From positions 19,967,985 through 20,031,984 of the forward strand of contig OZ007507.1 of NCBI GenBank assembly GCA_963931865.1: 64,000 bases of DNA. The letters are read 5' to 3'. Source of the stretch: Axinella damicornis. Its lineage: Eukaryota > Porifera > Demospongiae > Axinellida > Axinellidae. The notes beneath the pieces were generated by a model, which ran no database searches, was not told where the DNA came from, and saw nothing but the letters and a program-made list of their open reading frames with translations. Shown here in pieces: positions 9,329 to 20,824 of this stretch. Numbering within the stretch: the stretch's first letter is position 1; each line of letters opens with the position of its first letter. The position numbers and the translations under genes were made by a program.

Positions 9329-12300
9329 AAGTTTCAGGAAATCAATTCCATGCACCCGTCTTAGAAAGATCTACCACTAACATTGCTACCATGGCCCTTT
9401 CAAAGGATTCCCGCTACCCAAACATTGCTACCATGGCCCTTTCAAAGGATTCCCGCTGTCCAAATGGTGTGATTAAGGCTCGTAAAGTTCCCAGAAGTGC
9501 AGCCGGTTTCAGACCGGCTTCTGGATTCATAGCCGCTATTGAGTTCGGGATGACCTGCTGCTCTGTAGCGTACACTCTGCAGAATGGGAGCAAAGAAACG
9601 CTTAAACTCCCGTTAGATGGACCGCTCACACGAGTTCCCATTGCCATTCTTGTCGAGAGGAAAACAAATGCAGTGATGGTGTTTGGTTCCCGTGCACGGG
9701 TCAACTTCTCCCTAATGAAGAAGGATGATCGTGATAAATGCATATTCTTTGAAAGGATGAAGATGATCCTGTACCGAAGACAAGTGAGTCTATACATGAC
9801 TTTAAGGCCTATCAACAAGCATGCATGTGGGAAAATAGATTTGTAGAAGTTCTCCCTAATGAAAAGGGAGGATCGTGAGAAATGCATCTTTTTCGAACCA
9901 ATAAAGATGCACAGACAGGTGGGTCTACACAAGTAAGGCATAAGCATACGTGGCCAATTTAAGCTGCAACCAGTTGACTTGGTATATCATGTGTTATGTA
10001 TGTACTGACATTATTGTTCTAAGTACCCCTGCTTTTGGAGATTCCTCTATCTATCTCAAAGCCTTGCTTGTTGCAGCAGTAACAACACTTCATAAGGGTG
10101 CAGAAACTAGCTACATGTCTTTGAGATCCTGAATTTCCTATGTGAGTATGATTTAGGGGCCTCATTCCTAAATCTACTAGATATCCCATCAGTGTTATTG
10201 CATGACACAGCTCATCTTGAAAGGGATCTACAATGTATTGTAACCCAACTGTACAGGATGTGAGCAGGACCACACCTATCAGTCCCGTCAACAGTGATGA
10301 GCAGTACTACCTGGTGGATGTGGTGGCGTTAATCCTCAAATACCTGAAGGACAGGCTTTACGATTGTCTCCGTAAGGATGGCCATGATGTGAGCAGGGTC
10401 CAGTTTGACTGGGTGATAACTGTTCCAGCCGCAATCTGGGACAATCGTGGAAAGGAGATGATGAGGGAAGCTGCTTATAAAGTAAGTAGTTATCTAATTA
10501 GGACTCTGTGGTAGTGTATGCCGGTAATCATTATTTCATATTTTGTTGTAGCCAAGTAGGGTATTTCCCTTTAACTCTTTGCACGCCACGGGCACATTTA
10601 TGTGCCCGTGGCGATTTTGAACGGTTAGCTTTTAAATACCTGTATACGTTAGAGAAGGATGGTACGGCGATTTGGTGTAGTCGGCAGTGCGCTTGCGTGT
10701 TAATGCGGACATCGGTGGTTCGAATCCAGAAAGAGAAACTCTTTTTTTTTTTATCTTCCATTTTGGTTTTTCTAACTCATTAATTATTCATAAGTGCATA
10801 TCCCGCGTGCAAAGAGAGGTAAAGGTGGGATGCTTCTGTACACAATGATCTCCGAACCAAGTTGATGGATAAATGGGCAACATCAAGTCTACACGAATGT
10901 TTGCATCAAACTGCTCAATTTTGAGGCCCTCTACTAAATTTGGACCCTCTCCAAGGCCCCACCCACATTCTGACCCCATCGTCAATACACACACAAAACA
11001 GGCCAAAAAGTATATGGATTTCTTGTGGGCTCTCCTATACCCTTGGCTTTCAAAATATTTTTCACACACACCAACTAAATCCGAGGCCAGCTTCTGAAAG
11101 GTCAACCTAACCCCTGGAAACATTTCCATGTTCAGTGTCACTCACCTCTAGGTTACAGAGTTTTGGTTAATAAATCTACTCACTCTCACCAACCCAGGGC
11201 GACAACTAGCTTCGTACCCAGGCTCACGCGCAGAATGTGGAAGTGGGCCTGGTGACACTTGGCAAAAGTCCTGTAGCTATGTACACAGTCAGCATAACTG
11301 CGTAAGCGATTACATCCTTACTTGGATGCATTCAAAATCACGCAGACTGCTGAGTTCAGCACATACGGCCAAGTGTCACCAGGCCCACTTCCGTGTTTCG
11401 CGTGTGGGCCTGGGAACGAGGCTAGGCTACAACCAAGCAGCCAAATTTGCCCTAATTCAAAAATGGGTGGGGCCCATAACCAAAAGTTCTACTTTCTAGA
11501 GTACCTTGGCCAGGGAACTGCTCTTTGGGTGCTTCAGCAGCCGCAAACATACTCCACCTAGCTACATGTAGCTATACAGCAGCGAAAGCTTTGGGTAAGC
11601 TGACTTGTAGCTATACTCTAGCCATCGCAAAACACTGATAATCATAACGGGGTCATTCTGTACCTGATTCAGGTACAGAATGATCCCGTTATGATTATGT
11701 TCAGTGTTTTGCGGTGAGTTATGACATCTGTAGCTAAATGCATTAGCTAACCTGCTGAAGTGTACACAAAGGCATTCCTAGGTCGGCGCCCTGCTTGGAA
11801 ACCAGAAAGCAGTGGTGCAAAGCAGTGAAGGTAACGAGAACCCATCCAAATAACTGAAAAATGACTGCAAAAATTTGTTTTACATGCTTCGCTTTATTCA
11901 ATCGGCACTACACGCCTCTGCACTGCCTTTGACGGTTAAAAATATGTACCTGGCGCCGGTGCTGCCCTACCAATCCCAAATAACTTCCGCTGCCTCTGCC
12001 GATGGCCATCCCCTATCAATACCTGGCTTCTGCTTACAAAACCACAAGTGCTACAACCAGAAGTAGGCAAGAGCACCTGGAATGGAAACGAAACGGAAGC
12101 AAAATGAAACGAAACAACAAAACTAAGTGGGAAGCCACACCCCAAATTTTGATTTGGCATAATTATTACAACGAAGTTGTAGGCCACAAAAGCTACTACC
12201 AGAACGCATGAGTAACTCAGAGAGAGCCTACAGATTGACTTATGACCATGCAGTGTAGGGTTGAGTTTTGCTATAGGGTATAAGCTGTTACTATTGCATT

Positions 12301-15300
12301 TGCTAGTCTCGCGTGTGCGTGGCTAGACCCACATTGGTCGGGGCATGCGAGACTATTGCATTTGCTGCTATGAACATTCAGAGTACAGGCTAGTAGCTAC
12401 GGAGTCCATGTGCTCACTGTACGCAATGTTAGGCTCACTGATTTACTGTAACGGCCACGGACAGTGTGTAAGTTGGTTGTCTCATGTGACCAGACCCACC
12501 TACCGAGTCAGCTGGCTCGTGAGACTAGCTACCTCAGACACTGACAAGGGGGACTTCTTGATGCTGACAATTAGTCACAGAGCCAGGGCAGTGCTCAAGG
12601 TATTTAAGCAGCTTAGTATGCATAGCCTTTCCATGAGTGATGAAGTTGGTCTAGTCAGAAGTACCGTAGAACGGGAAATGTTCGTTGTTAAAATATTTTC
12701 GTAGTTTCCCTCAACCACGAAATTTAACGTACGAAATTTATTTACAACGGATGTTAACAGCAACGAATAATTATTACGGTCAGCCACGTGTATAGACTAG
12801 TACTATACTGAATTCATCTGTGCTGCGCTCACGGACCTTCTGCAATTCTTCAAGCCTGCAGATGGACTCCCCGATCCCAAAAGATCTCCGTTCTTTCGCG
12901 AGGTATTGCCTCAGCGAATCGGGAGGAAGCGTGGGCCGTACAGGAGATCTAGCTAGATCTCTAAAATCTACACACGAAATATTTTTAACACAAAACTTTT
13001 CCGATCTACGGTATACCGTTGTGTAGTCGATTGCGTGAAATAGCTGCTACGAAACAAGCATTCTGTGTACCCAGTGTGACTTTCTTGCCAAGTGTGTCTT
13101 GAAGTGCCATCTCAACCACAGCTGCTCGGTTTCTTGCCGCCTCAATCCCTGGTAGACATCCTGATGGCTTGAATTGGCTAGCTATTACAGATAAGATTTG
13201 AAACAAGTTGCATTCCAACATTTACAACACCACATGAAAAAGTATGAACTCCTGGAACAGGAAAGTAAAACAAGTGGATATTGGTCCGGCAGGAAGTAGG
13301 GCAATGGGTTAAGGGTTCTAGATGCGCGCGCGTTTCCGGTACCTATACCTAAAGTATGTACTTCCTGCCGGACCAATATCCACGTCGAAAGTAAAATTCC
13401 CCAAGAGTTGCGTCAAATTACTGAGAGGCAGATAGGAGCCCAACCCTCAAAAACTCTCTGGCACTTCTACGCAATATTTGCTAGGTTGTGATGAAGAGAT
13501 ATTCGGTGATCTGTCTATACTTTTAGCTATCTGCACAAAAATTTACCGGATCATCCAAGAAGAACAGGCATGTATAATCTTCATTTCATGCCCAGATTTC
13601 TTTTCATGCCACCCTGTAAAATACACCAGGCTACCCGTGCAACAAGTGAGAAACAATTTCCCTTCGTAAAATTTGACTCAAAGCATAAGGCCTCATTAGT
13701 CTGAGTTTGCAACACGTTTACATACACTGCTTCTAATTCTGCTATATGAATAACATTGTAAACAACCTGGGATAACATTATCTCATTGTTTTACGAGGGG
13801 TGACCGCACTCCTGGTAGCCGCGGTTAAATGGTAGCACAAGCTAAGTGTGACAGTTCATTCCAATTATCACACATTACGTGAGTACCATGCACGATATAT
13901 GGAAGGGAAGATCAGAATAGAGTGCTCTCGAGTACCGAATAATAGCCGCGTTCCAACCCCGGTCGCGACTCGCGGTAGCGCGTATTGCAATTCGTTCCAA
14001 TTAACGCACATGCCACGTGCTCAGTCGATCGCGAGCAATGGCGACCAAAACAAGGGGGTGACACTCCAATACACGCTGTAGTCAGAGCTGCGACCGGGCT
14101 TATCAGCGAATCTTGACCCCGTATACTAAGGAAAGGCTGCAGTCGCTACGCATTCGTCCGTATACTATCGGCGGTCAAGCGGTCAACGGCTGAAATACAG
14201 CGCAGTCAAACAGTCAAGAGTCTTTTTGCGATGCGGTCAAGCGGTCAAGCAGCAAAAATGACGGTCAAGATTTCTTGACCCCGGTCGCAGCTCTGACTAC
14301 GGCGTCAATGGGAGTGTCACCCCCTTGCAAAAGGAAGACAAGACATTATTACAGCACTCACAACTTAGCCAGCACGGTGAGTTTCGGCATGTAAGCGTCA
14401 GTGAACGACAGCGATCACGGCCGTGTGGTCAGAATCTTCGTGTGCCTTTCCTAAGAACGGTACAGCCACCGGAAGTCGAAGAGAGCGCTCGAGCAATGGC
14501 GGCCAACGGCGAGACAAAAGCGTTCATATCTCTGCCACCAAAGTGAGTTTCAGCACAATTATTTTGATTTTGTGTCACTGCATCATAGCGATCACGACGG
14601 TGTAGTCAGAATCTTTGTAGGATATTCGGAAATAGTCAAACGTTTATTAATTATTTAGAATACATTACGCGGCACAATTTTCTCTATACCAGGAGTGTAA
14701 TGTAAACAACCTGGCCAACTTGTGAATTAAATTAACCCATTAACTACCGAATTCTTCCCACCAAGACAACACATTTTCATGCATTCAGCGCACACCACCT
14801 TCGTAGGTACTCCTTTCCCACAGCATTCGCTCCTCAGCGGCCAGACTTGGTGGAGCTTGCACACATGGAGAGCCCCCTCTGGCAATACCGTTAATGATAT
14901 TCATGACCCCCCACAAGCCCAGCAATCGGAGGTCAAAGGTGGATGTCAGCCAGATTTTCGCCCAGGATTTCCCTAAACGGGCCAGATCTGACTGATGGCA
15001 CACCATACACCATCAATTTGCATGTTTTCTTGAGGCCCTGGGAGGGGTCTATGAATCTTATTCAAAGCAAAAACCTGGGGTCAATGAATCTCATTAGAAT
15101 CAAAAATTGCCCACGACGTACCCCCCCCCCCCCCCCCCCCCCCGGTTCTACATTTAGTGGGGGGTACACACCTAAAAACTGACCAAAGTTTTGGGGTTCT
15201 TCCCTCAAAGTTGTCCCTGGGCCCTCTGAAGCCTTTTTGGTCACTTTTTGGACTGACAAGAAGCCCTACAAGTGCATATGATAGGGTCTAAAAATGACGT

Positions 15301-18300
15301 CTGTAGACATCAATGGGGTTTAAATGCTTCATTTATGATGTCATTATTGTCGCGTGCAAAGTGGTAACCTTCAACCCAGGCTTAAGGTTACGGGTTACAG
15401 TTTGCTGTTGCGCATGTGCGGTGTGCGCTTGTGGTTTACAGTCAACAGTGGAATGTACTATATGTGTGCGTGACTTTGGCGTCAACTTTTTATCGCTGAA
15501 GTAACATCTAACTGTATTTTAGACTGGATTTCAATTCTACGAAGAATGGGACAGGGCGGCTCAAAACGTTTTACCGCGATAAACATCCTGTTCGTGAGAT
15601 ACTGTGCGTTCTACTTGCCTGATCGGGCGAAAAGCGAATGACTTTGTGGTATAATCGACCATCACTCGTTTTCCCGATGGCAGCGAAGTGAACCGGCTCC
15701 GAGCCGCCCTCCAGTCGGTTGTAAACTTCCCATGGGTGCTGCCAAGCTGGCCTGTTAGCCCTTTCTGGTTGCAAAATCTGACGCCAAAGTTCACCAACTC
15801 GACCTTGAATTTTGATGCGACTGCCCATGTTGGCATGTTGTACTCAGGCGCTAAGATCATACCAGCTAGAAGGTACTCATATTGCTGTTATATGTTGTTT
15901 TTGTTGCATGTCTCTAGCTAGTTCCTGCTCGGAGGGACAAAGGTAACTTGTAGGTTATGTAATTTAATCAGCACACGGTATCCCGTAACCTCATCGCACT
16001 TAGCAATATAGTCATGTTTTTTCACATGAAGTTGATTAGGAATCTGTATAGCAGCAATTGGCCAGACTCCTCAGCAGAACAATCTAGCTATAGGGTTTGG
16101 CATAGCAACTGAGCCATCAATCGACTCTTCTTGTGACTTCTGGTGTTCTCTGCATCTTGTATCTACTATTGGCAATCAGACTAACAGGAGAAGACAACTG
16201 AAATAATGAACTTGCCTCTTGGCAAAAGCAATAGGACCAGAGGCACGATGAGATACAAGGGCGGTTACAGGATTTGTGAAAAGGGAGGGGCCAATATATA
16301 ACAGGACAATTACACGCTGCCGGAGGCAGTGCATAGAGGCGTGTATAGTGCCGATCAGTCCGTGCAAAGTGCAGAAATTTTTTTCCCCTTCATTTTTCAG
16401 TTATCAGGATGGGCTCTCGTGGCACCTTCATGCTTTGCACTGCAAGTTCCAGATGTACGAGTATTGCACGTCCCGGGGCAGCCATGTGCTTCTTTCTTGC
16501 TTAAATTTTGCTCACCAACGTAATACCATAGATAATAGAGCGTTTACGCTCTATTATCTATGGTAATACGTACGTACTAGATCGTGGTCTCGTTACCAAG
16601 CCGTTCGGTTTCAGGCAACGCACAGTATTGCGAGCTGAGGAGGCCAGGCAACGTAGCGGCAGCTAGTTAGTAAGGAATAAAGTGATGAAGAGGCAAAGGG
16701 GGGGCACCAGCCACTGAGATAATGACCATCAAGGAAATTCTGTGAATTTGAAGAAGAAACACTGCGAACAGTGCTGGACTCAGCAGCAGTGATGGAACAA
16801 CAGACTTTGCTGTACCTAGTTAGATACTTGTCAGACAAATTAATCTTTCTCTCAGTTTCACCAATAGTAGAAGTATCAGCAGAATTATCATAAGTTAATA
16901 ATAATAACTTATAAGCAAAGTAACAGTTGGAATTTAACAGTATGCCTGTGCTATGGTTGCCGTGCAGACCTCATGAAGGGATGCAGAGCATATGTGCCTG
17001 TAAATGCATAGGTAGCTATAACTGACTAGCTAGCTACTTTGTGCATTGAATGTGTTGTGCAGTAAGTTGCCAATACTGTTGTTGCTTGTGAAATCGAGTA
17101 GCTAGCTAGCTAGCTAATGTCTGCCTATGTAGGCTGAGACCATGCAGCAATGCAAGATAAGAATATTGCCATTAGCTATTACTACGCCATTATCACACGA
17201 GCGCAGACTTTCAATGACCTCATGGCTGCAAATGTTACTCCTGAAATTTTGGTATACTGTAACACAGCCAAAAGAACACTAATACCATGGCGTATCCGAG
17301 CAGTGGACCTCTCAAACCTCACCTTTCGTGGCTTTTACCATCATGCAAGAAGCCACCAAACGAATCTCGTGCTCAAGAACCGCAAGCACTTTTGCTGGCA
17401 TGTCAAAGTCCTTTTTCTTTACATGTATTGTTACATTTTGAAGCTGTTAATAATGCCATAATGGTAATGACCTACTTGCCTGCATCACTTCCTGGGGAAG
17501 ACCCTAATGAGAAACAACAAATAGTGGCCTAATGCAGCAAACAGACCAACAGACAGTCAGTTGTTAGTGCATGGGCATAGTTTAGGAATTTGTGCAGTTA
17601 TTGCTAATGTTTCCACCTTCTTCCCGCCCTAGTTGACCTATAGACTCAGAATACAAGCTGTTTGGAATTGGAGTGCATGGTTTATGGAATGATTACTGTA
17701 TTATTACAATATTTGTGTACTTGACTTTTGTGGAGTTTGTGAGAGTTTACAGCATCAAAATTAAAAGATCGCAACAATTAAAACTGATTTATGAGAGTGG
17801 CTCTTAGTGGGCGTGGTTATAATGTATGCAACTTGATGTTAATGATAGCAAGCTGTCCCCGCAGAAGTAGCTAGTGGACATTCAGTTGCCTTGTATACCA
17901 TAACAAGAGTGATGGTGTTCCGCACTTCTTCAGATTGTAGTGTACTTCTCACTGGGAGGTTGTGTAGTCAGCACAACTTGCTATATAAGATGCGTAGAAA
18001 AACATGCAGCAACAAATCGCAAGCCAAAGACAAACTACTCAATTTAGCCTAAAATTCGCAAAAGTTTCTCACATGCATGCATTACAGTAAGCCACATGTC
18101 CCCAAACTTCTGACACACAGAGGGCAGCAAACTTTCTTTTGTTTATCCCTCCAGGCTGGCTTGTGCTCCTCCCCTCCAAGTTGCAACCTGATCCCTTACA
18201 GCAAGTCCAGTAAATTGGAGAGGCCTGTCGAGAATGCTCCAGATAGATTGTCTCTCGCCTTGGAGCCTGAAGCAGCTGTGCTGAATTGCCGTAATATTGT

Positions 18301-19453
18301 CAACCCCCGCCAATTTACAGTATTGGATATTGGAGGAGGTACTGTGGACATCACCTCATATCACGTCGACGAAGAAGGTCACATCTGTGTAAGAGATAAG
18401 GCCAGTGGCAATGACTGGGGAGGAACACGAGTCAACGAACAATTTAGAAACTTCCTGCAGACCATAGTGGATGATGAAGACTTCCAGAGGTATCTAAATG
18501 TCACCAATGCACAGTTGCAACAGCAGCACAGGGCTGACCTCAACAAGCTGATCTTTGATGTTTTTGAGACGCAGAAGGTGCTTTTCGGTGATGAAGACAA
18601 TGACGATAAGAGAGTTCCAGCAGTGATAACCATCCCCAATTCGTTTGGGAAATTCTACGAGCAAAAGAAGCTGGAAAAAGCAGTCAATGCAAAGTACCGC
18701 AACATGGCCGAGCTAGATGGGTTGGTGCTCAGCATTGAACCACAGAAGATGAAGGAGTTCTTCCAACCAGCAATTGATCAGATTTGTAAAGATTCATTCA
18801 CTGCACTTGATAAGGTCAAAAAAGAAGTAGGAAAACCTAAGGCGATATATCTTGTTGGAGGGTTTGGAGCGTGCAAGTTTGTCAAGAAAGCCATCCAAGA
18901 TATCATGCAACAGCGCTATGGTCCTCAACTTGAAGTTTTTGCACCGATTGATCCCAAATTGGCAGTTGCCTGTGGAGCTATCAAATTTCGACGTAACCCC
19001 GAGGTCATCTGGGCTCGCAAAGCTGAGTATACATTTGGATACGTTGTCAATAGCCCATTTGATCCTGCCATCCATGATCCTGCTTACAAGATGAAAAATG
19101 AAGAAGGAAAAGATTATTGTAGGGATCTGTTTCAGCCTTTTACAGAAATCGGTGACACCATCCGTGCCGATGAAGTACTTCAGAATTCCATCACCCCATT
19201 CAAGAGTAGCACGACCCACATGGCAGTCACTGTCTATTCATCAAGCGAACGTAACATCTGGTATGCCAGAGACAAGGATGGAAGGCTAGTATCTGGGCTA
19301 AAAGAAGTTGGAACTTTGGTTTTTGATTTCCCAAGAGAATCCGATGACAGAAGAGTCGTTCTTACCATTGACTTAAGTCAAACCGAAATACATCTCAAAG
19401 CTCACCACGAGAAAACAGGCAAAGAAGTGAAAGTGGTTCTCGATTGTCCTTGA
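9329..19453 (+). CDS. HSPA12-like Hsp70-family ATPase
   Basis: Exons 9329-9783 (ATG at 9391), 10257-10481 and 18155-19453 (TGA), all phase 0 at the two joins, give about 638 residues; vertebrate HSPA12A is about 675. The nucleotide-binding domain is recognisable: phosphate-1 loop FIAAIEFGMTCCSVAY, FDWVITVPAAIWD, the helix MMREAAYK joined to AGL, LALEPEAAVLNC, phosphate-2 loop FTVLDIGGGTVDIT, and adenosine motif AIYLVGGFGACKFV. The C-terminus keeps the short HSPA12-style tail instead of a classical Hsp70 substrate domain plus EEVD. Family members are atypical cytosolic Hsp70 ATPases whose clients are poorly known. Acceptors TTCTGCAG, GTACAG and CCCTCCAG and donors GTGAGT and GTAAGT are good. 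The second intron is 7.7 kb and packed with transposons. An in-frame 39-bp tandem duplication sits at the N-terminus (about 9384-9461). Confidence 0.88.
9384..9461 (+). repeat. In-frame 39-bp tandem duplication in the HSPA12-like exon
   Basis: The block giving ATMALSKDSRYPN is followed directly by ATMALSKDSRCPN. The copies differ by two adjacent bases (TA/GT). The duplication preserves the reading frame and doubles the candidate start context, giving two ATGs (9391 and 9430) in identical surroundings. Confidence 0.9.
9846..9919 (+). pseudogene. Duplicated, degenerate exon fragment downstream of HSPA12-like exon
   Basis: This segment repeats the end of the preceding exon: FSLMKREDREKCIFFEP then KMHRQ and a GTGGGT donor, against FSLMKKDDRDKCIFFER and RRQ plus GTGAGT. 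TTTGTAG precedes it and could act as an acceptor. It lacks the start of the exon and has lost several codons. It is a partial tandem duplicate that could be spliced in as an extra cassette, but is most likely inert. Confidence 0.6.
10575..10816 (+). mobile_element. tRNA-derived SINE-like unit inside a small inverted-repeat element
   Basis: Ends CTCTTTGCACGC (10575-10586) and GCGTGCAAAGAG (10805-10816) are exact inverted repeats. Just inside the left end is a perfect 13-bp hairpin CGCCACGGGCACA/TGTGCCCGTGGCG. In the middle lie RNA polymerase III promoter boxes: A-box-like TGGTGTAGTCGG (10673-10684) and a perfect B box GGTTCGAATCC (10717-10727), 32 nt apart, followed by an 11-T terminator (10742-10752). 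No acceptable anticodon stem is found between the boxes, so this is not a functional tRNA gene. A SINE captured in, or mobilised as, a foldback element is the best reading. Confidence 0.7.
10817..11205. other. HSPA12-like intron sequence; nothing recognised
   Basis: About 390 bp without coding, RNA or repeat signal that I can name. Confidence 0.5.
11206..11418. mobile_element. Foldback MITE with GCCTCGTTCCCAGGC-type ends (family M5)
   Basis: The arm CACGCGCAGAATGTGGAAGT at 11225 onward continues GGGCCTGGTGACACTTGG, and its complement lies at 11369-11405, separated by about 105 bp. The outer ends GCTTCGTACCCAGGCT and GGGCCTGGGAACGAGGCTA belong to the terminal motif scattered through the window (for example 47997-48098, 53184-53235, 59942-59981). 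This copy is the longest of the family seen here. Confidence 0.7.
11624..11715. repeat. Long near-perfect hairpin (45-bp arms)
   Basis: TCGCAAAACACTG, AATCATAACGGG and CATTCTGTACCTGA on the left are mirrored on the right through TCAGGTACAGAATG to CAGTGTTTTGCGG, with an almost empty loop at about 11668-11670. There are only a few mismatches. It is a compact foldback transposon or a hairpin-forming remnant within the HSPA12-like intron. Confidence 0.8.
11716..12661. other. HSPA12-like intron; two short foldbacks, no gene
   Basis: Contains small TAGTCTCG-type foldbacks at about 12304-12354 (TAGTCTCGCGTGTG and GCATGCGAGACTA) and about 12478-12527, both diverged members of family M5. No coding region is supported. 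Confidence 0.5.
12662..13013. mobile_element. MITE family M2, second copy
   Basis: A 352-bp copy of the 4072-4557 element: left end TACCGTAGAACGGGAAA, right end CCGATCTACGGTA, with the shared internal block (GCGCTCACGG, then GATGGACTCCCCGATC). It is about 130 bp shorter through internal deletion. Confidence 0.8.
13274..13383. mobile_element. 110-bp foldback MITE (family M4)
   Basis: Perfect 25-bp terminal inverted repeats: GTGGATATTGGTCCGGCAGG plus AAGTA at the left and the exact complement at the right, around a 60-bp centre with GCGCGCGCG. The perfect arms suggest a recent insertion. Confidence 0.88.
13395..13800. repeat. Partial, diverged copy of the M3 (piggyBac-like) interior
   Basis: Reverse-orientation relative of about 5750-6130, sharing many 12-18 bp words over about 400 bp but lacking the terminal repeats and TTAA sites. 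Confidence 0.7.
14051..14337. mobile_element. 287-bp foldback MITE, CAAGGGGGTGACACTCC ends
   Basis: The left arm CAAGGGGGTGACACTCC, continuing through GTCAGAGCTGCGACCGGG, is matched by the right arm CCCGGTCGCAGCTCTGAC to GGAGTGTCACCCCCTTG, giving arms of about 46 bp. The interior is rich in GGTCAAGCGGTCAA words. CAAAA on both sides may be a target duplication. Confidence 0.8.
14338..16389. other. HSPA12-like intron; no gene recognised
   Basis: Includes a poly-C run (about 15120-15143). A 99-codon minus-strand frame at 15561-15860 (starting MILAPEYNMPTWAV) lies in a GC-richer patch. It matches nothing I know and has no supporting splice context, so it is noted but not called. Confidence 0.45.
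16390..16680 (-). repeat. Copy of repeat R1 (reverse), with perfect 19-bp hairpin
   Basis: Reverse complement of about 2170-2470. At 16525-16564 it carries ACCATAGATAATAGAGCGT, a two-base loop and the exact complement, a perfect 19-bp stem that is absent from the 2 kb copy and so was probably gained after dispersal. Confidence 0.75.
16681..18154. other. HSPA12-like intron; GCTA microsatellite, no gene
   Basis: Holds short GCTA arrays near 17020-17035 and 17098-17117. A 103-codon plus-strand frame at 17150-17461 has no recognisable domain. Nothing else is supported. Confidence 0.5.
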
Positions 19454-19763
19454 CTGCATTGATTTGTGAGTTTCTCTCTCTGTATTATTATTATAACTTT
19501 AATAAGGAGTTTAGTTTATTAAGGAGGTGCTTTTTCATTATTGAGTTCTATGTTAAGATTTTTATTGAAGAGTATATAACATGTTTTAATGGTTGAGATG
19601 GTTATGAACCAGTTGTTGGTTGTGGCGTTATGGGTGAACTTGGATGGTTCATTATGTCATGGTTGTAGATGGGTACATACGGTTATAGGTGGTTACGGAT
19701 GGTTATATGTGGTTATAGGTATATAACGTATATATACGTGGTTATACGTGGTTATGTATATGT
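19454..19763. repeat. HSPA12-like 3' flank and GGTTATA minisatellite
   Basis: From about 19600 the sequence is built from GGTTATAGGTGGTTA-like units of about 9-12 bp. The same unit recurs at 20825-21045 and 26735-26818. Confidence 0.7.
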
Positions 19764-19881
19764 TAGACCATGCTTTATCGCGAATACACGAAATTAATCC
19801 CGAGGGCATAGCCTGAGGGATTAATGAATATTCCTGAGTGTATTCATCGCTAAAAGCCCACCAGTAGGCATGGTCTAATAT
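19764..19881. mobile_element. Small foldback element TTAGACCATGC
   Basis: TTAGACCATGC and GCATGGTCTAA bound about 118 bp that contain a second, internal inverted repeat (TTAATCCCGAGGGC and complement-like GCCTGAGGGATTAAT). Confidence 0.7.
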
Positions 19882-20033
19882 GCTTGTATCCTGGCAACCA
19901 AAGATGTCATAGCGGTACCATGGCGATTCCATGGTAACCGTGACGTATCGTCCGCAAACGGCGCGCGTTTTCAGTAGTTCAGTTGACAAAAGCCGCTAGC
20001 TAGCCAGAGAGATGACCGAGACAGATACCGATT

Positions 20034-20401
20034 TTAAACCCCTCCAACGCAAGATTTGGCGTCCGAAAGCGTTTTTAGGCACAGTAAGTGTTGCTCAGAT
20101 GACTGTGACATTGAAAGGGTATATTCTGCCGGCTTGATGTGCTCCTGATTCTGCCAAATACCCAAAAGAATTGTACTAGTAAGCGACAACACGCTGGACA
20201 GCCACAGCTTATCCTCCTCTTCTGGTGTGATAACCGGAGCGTCAAAAACCTCCTTCGTTTTGAACAGAGTTCCCGAGAGACAGTATCGCAGGTGCCACGA
20301 ATTTCTGAAAGACATCTCCGACATCACAGCGCTACTGCCGCTAGGATTCTTGACAAGCATGTAGGCCTCGGGAAGTAAGGCTTTCCCCTCGTCTCGAACC
20401 T
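20034..20401 (-). CDS. Unidentified exon-like open frame, minus strand
   Basis: After a good minus-strand acceptor (TTGATATTGCATTGTTGCAG), an open frame reads VRDEGKALLPEAYMLVKNPS, then FRNSWHLRYCLSGTLFKTKE, then APVITPEEEDKLWLSSVLSL, ending at a stop at 20034. Composition looks like real protein. Just upstream, another frame reads SEDLEKLAESCRRQVDIALL, which would join naturally but is offset by one base, and a stop lies further up. It may be the last exon of a gene I do not recognise, or a frameshifted gene remnant. Confidence 0.35.
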
Positions 20402-20824
20402 CTGCAACAATGCAATATCAACTTGCCGACGACAGGATTCTGCCAATTTCTCAAGATCTTCTGAGCACCAGTGCTTGGTTTATATTCCTGGCACTCCTCC
20501 ATTTCCGAAAACAAGTCGTGGCCCAATCTGTAGACTATTGCATTCGTCAAGGGCAAGAGCAGCAAGCTCCAGGACTACGACCGTAACTAGTTAACTGTGT
20601 GTATATGTACAACATTTACGGGGTTTATGTTTCTGTACTGACTGCATGGCCTGTGGATGCTGTTCAAATGTACTTGTGATTCAATTTGTTTGCGCAATTG
20701 CCACATGCACGGTTAATGTATGTGAGGGAAATATCAATATTTCCCTCCTAATTGCCTTATCCAAATTGGGTTCTTCATGTGTTATTCCCCTTGGAATGCT
20801 TTCATCTTATGGCTTCCCAGGATA

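Noticed and set aside
10660..10735. Functional tRNA gene
   Set aside because: A and B boxes and a terminator are present, but no five-pair anticodon stem with a seven-base loop or matching acceptor stem could be found.
18379..19219. Antisense frames across the HSPA12-like last exon
   Set aside because: Shadow frames of a clearly conserved plus-strand coding exon.
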